Shown here piece by piece: positions 62,654 to 64,000 of a DNA stretch of 64,000 bases (the first letter of the stretch is position 1; each line of letters starts with the position of its first letter). The stretch covers positions 1-64,000 of the forward strand of contig JAIWND010000041.1 of assembly GCA_025330725.1 (NCBI GenBank). The letters run 5' to 3'. The notes under the pieces were generated by a model. The model made no database searches, was not told the DNA's origin, and saw only the letters and a program-made list of their open reading frames with translations. Source of the stretch: Chlamydoabsidia padenii. Taxonomy: Eukaryota > Mucoromycota > Mucoromycetes > Mucorales > Cunninghamellaceae. A program made the translations under genes and the position numbers.

Positions 62654-64000
62654 ATGCAACTATTGATCTCATTATGTGCTCTTGGCGTATTATCCCTTGT
62701 GGAATCCACTTGTCAACAAAGTATCACTCATGATAATAAACATATGTTTGTCTTGGCCTCATTAAATGGAAAAGCAGATCGAGGGGCCGAGGCATTGTAT
62801 AAGCAAGCAGCCGAAGCATGTTATCAAGATTGTAATGCCGCTGAGTTGATGTCTTTATCAAGTAATTACTGGAAACATCGATCTCCTGTCACATTGTTGG
62901 ATCGAGCCGCTACATTCTTGATGGAATCGGACTTTTTACAACATAATGAAACATATTTTGTAGTAAGTGAGCGAACTCACTAAGAGAAAGAAAAGTTAGA
63001 ATTCATTTGTTTTCATATCATAGAATCATATTGCTGGTGCCGAAGAAGGACCAAGTGGATTAGAATGTTTGGTGATGGAAAGGTATAGCAAATGGAAACA
63101 AGTTTGATGGAATGCATACTCATTTTTCTTACTAGTCCTACGGAATTTTCGCTATATCCTGTGGATGCTTCAGTTTGTGGTAATACACAAGTAAGTATGC
63201 AATTGAAATAGCACGTAGATTTAAACTAATATGTATTGTGATGGTAGATGGTTGTGTGTGGTTTATCTGGCATTGTAAGTGGAAAAGAAAAAAAAAAACT
63301 ACCATGGATTGGGATTTGATAATGATTTTTTTCCCTTTGTCTTGCATGAATAGGTTTCAACATCCGAAAATAAGACAATAGTTCATCACACTGTGGGGAC
63401 AAACATAAACAACGATACAGCGAATGCAGTAAACCCAGATCATGACTCTAATAAGACTTCCATTAATATTTCATCTGGGTATGCCGATGCCTTGGACAGA
63501 GCCAATTCAAACGATGGGAAACATGGCAGTAATAATACCATCACTCCTCAACAGGTGATTCTTAATCCATCAACAAAAACAAACGAGACAATCATCGACA
63601 CAGAAGCACAAGAAGAAATAAAAAAAAATGATAAAGCCATAAAGGAAATAGCGCTGCCCACCGAAGATGATCTCGTGTTTCCTTTGACTATTGGTGATTT
63701 GAACTATAAAGTGATCCGACTGCAAAAGAATCATCAAACCACCGGCTCTGCTTATAAAATGTGTCAGTCTCATCGTGATGATATTGGCTCGCTTTATTCC
63801 TTATCAATTTCTCATTTCTCTAATTGGTTCCAACGAGTTCATCCGGTGGATAAATCCATCATTGGGACTTGGAATGGTGATAGTTATGGTGCCAAGGATA
63901 GTCAATGTTTGATTTATTCGGTGTCTCAGGGGGTTCATCTCGGTTCATGTGCTGATGCTTCACTTTTACTTTGCCAAAGTCAGGCGATTGAAAAAAAGTA
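62654..64000 (+). CDS. secreted protein with C-type-lectin-like end, cut by window edge
   Basis: Partial gene, 3' end outside the window. Exon 1 (62654-62962) starts with a signal peptide (MQLLISLCALGVLSLVES) and contains a Cys-paired helical region (AEACYQDCNAAELMSLSSNY). Short exons follow, ending ...CGNTQ and MVVCGLSGI, then a long exon from about 63355 with an Asn/Thr-rich, heavily N-glycosylatable stretch. From about 63700 YKVIRLQKN, SHFSNWFQRVHPV, GTWNGDSYGAKDSQCLIYSV and CADASLLLCQS resemble the second half of a C-type lectin-like fold (WND...C...C). The lectin likeness is weak inference; carbohydrate binding is not shown. Confidence 0.6.

Overview
The window looks like nuclear DNA of an early-diverging filamentous fungus, most probably a Mucoromycota/Mucorales-type species. 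Genes carry many short AT-rich introns with GTAAGT-like donors and TAG/CAG acceptors. The single-copy genes are typically fungal: septin, velvet factor, Psr-type phosphatase, RSC4-like bromodomain protein and a GPI-anchored cell-wall-type protein. Intergenic DNA is rich in homopolymers and microsatellites and holds remnants of many transposon classes. The species assignment is inference; I see no rRNA or mitochondrial marker.

Layout. 0-3.1 kb: decayed DNA ending in a Pif1/Helitron-type helicase relic. 3.7-11.5 kb: Psr1-like phosphatase (-), RasGAP (-), a small conserved-start gene (-) and a Cdc12/AspC-type septin (+). 12.2-14.3 kb: two dead DNA transposases (-). 14.7-25.8 kb: polytopic membrane protein (-), GPI-anchored Cys-rich protein (+), SAM methyltransferase (-), velvet regulator (+), 5'-truncated MADS-box relic (+) and TBC1D13-like RabGAP (-). 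26.5-29.1 kb: an unresolved locus, an OTU-domain relic and a frameshifted Tc1/mariner transposase (all -). 29.6-37.6 kb: TANGO2/NRDE protein (-), SMC5 (-) and an F-box/EF-hand protein (+); the last two share a 180-bp divergent promoter. 37.6-42.6 kb: a decayed Mutator-like element (MULE-1) with recognisable terminal inverted repeats, a second OTU relic and a stray MULE terminus that abuts the dynactin p25 gene. 42.7-47.1 kb: dynactin subunit 5 (+) and a secreted PA-domain subtilase (+). 47.2-50.5 kb: a candidate Fanzor (eukaryotic TnpB-like, RNA-guided nuclease) element with a broken Fanzor gene (-), 19-bp terminal inverted repeats and two perfect hairpins at the 3' end of the nuclease gene. 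50.8-54.2 kb: bromodomain-ankyrin-bromodomain protein (+). 54.9-55.3 kb: a gag-like relic. 55.6-59.4 kb: an apparently intact MULE (MULE-2) with 83-bp identical inverted repeats, coding for a FAR1-type DNA-binding + MULE transposase + SWIM + OTU cysteine-protease fusion. 59.5-60.2 kb: a LINE reverse-transcriptase tail (-). 60.3-64 kb: ACSF3-like acyl-CoA synthetase (+) and a secreted protein cut by the window edge (+).

The host genes are ordinary single-copy cell-biology genes (septum/cytoskeleton, Ras and Rab GTPase control, chromatin, genome stability, lipid activation) with no operon-like grouping. The unusual content is mobile: the intact MULE carrying an OTU protease in the transposase polypeptide, three OTU copies of the same lineage in 31 kb, and the Fanzor relic. 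Exon coordinates were worked out by eye from splice consensus and phase. They close in frame for the genes where I list them, but none is transcript-confirmed.
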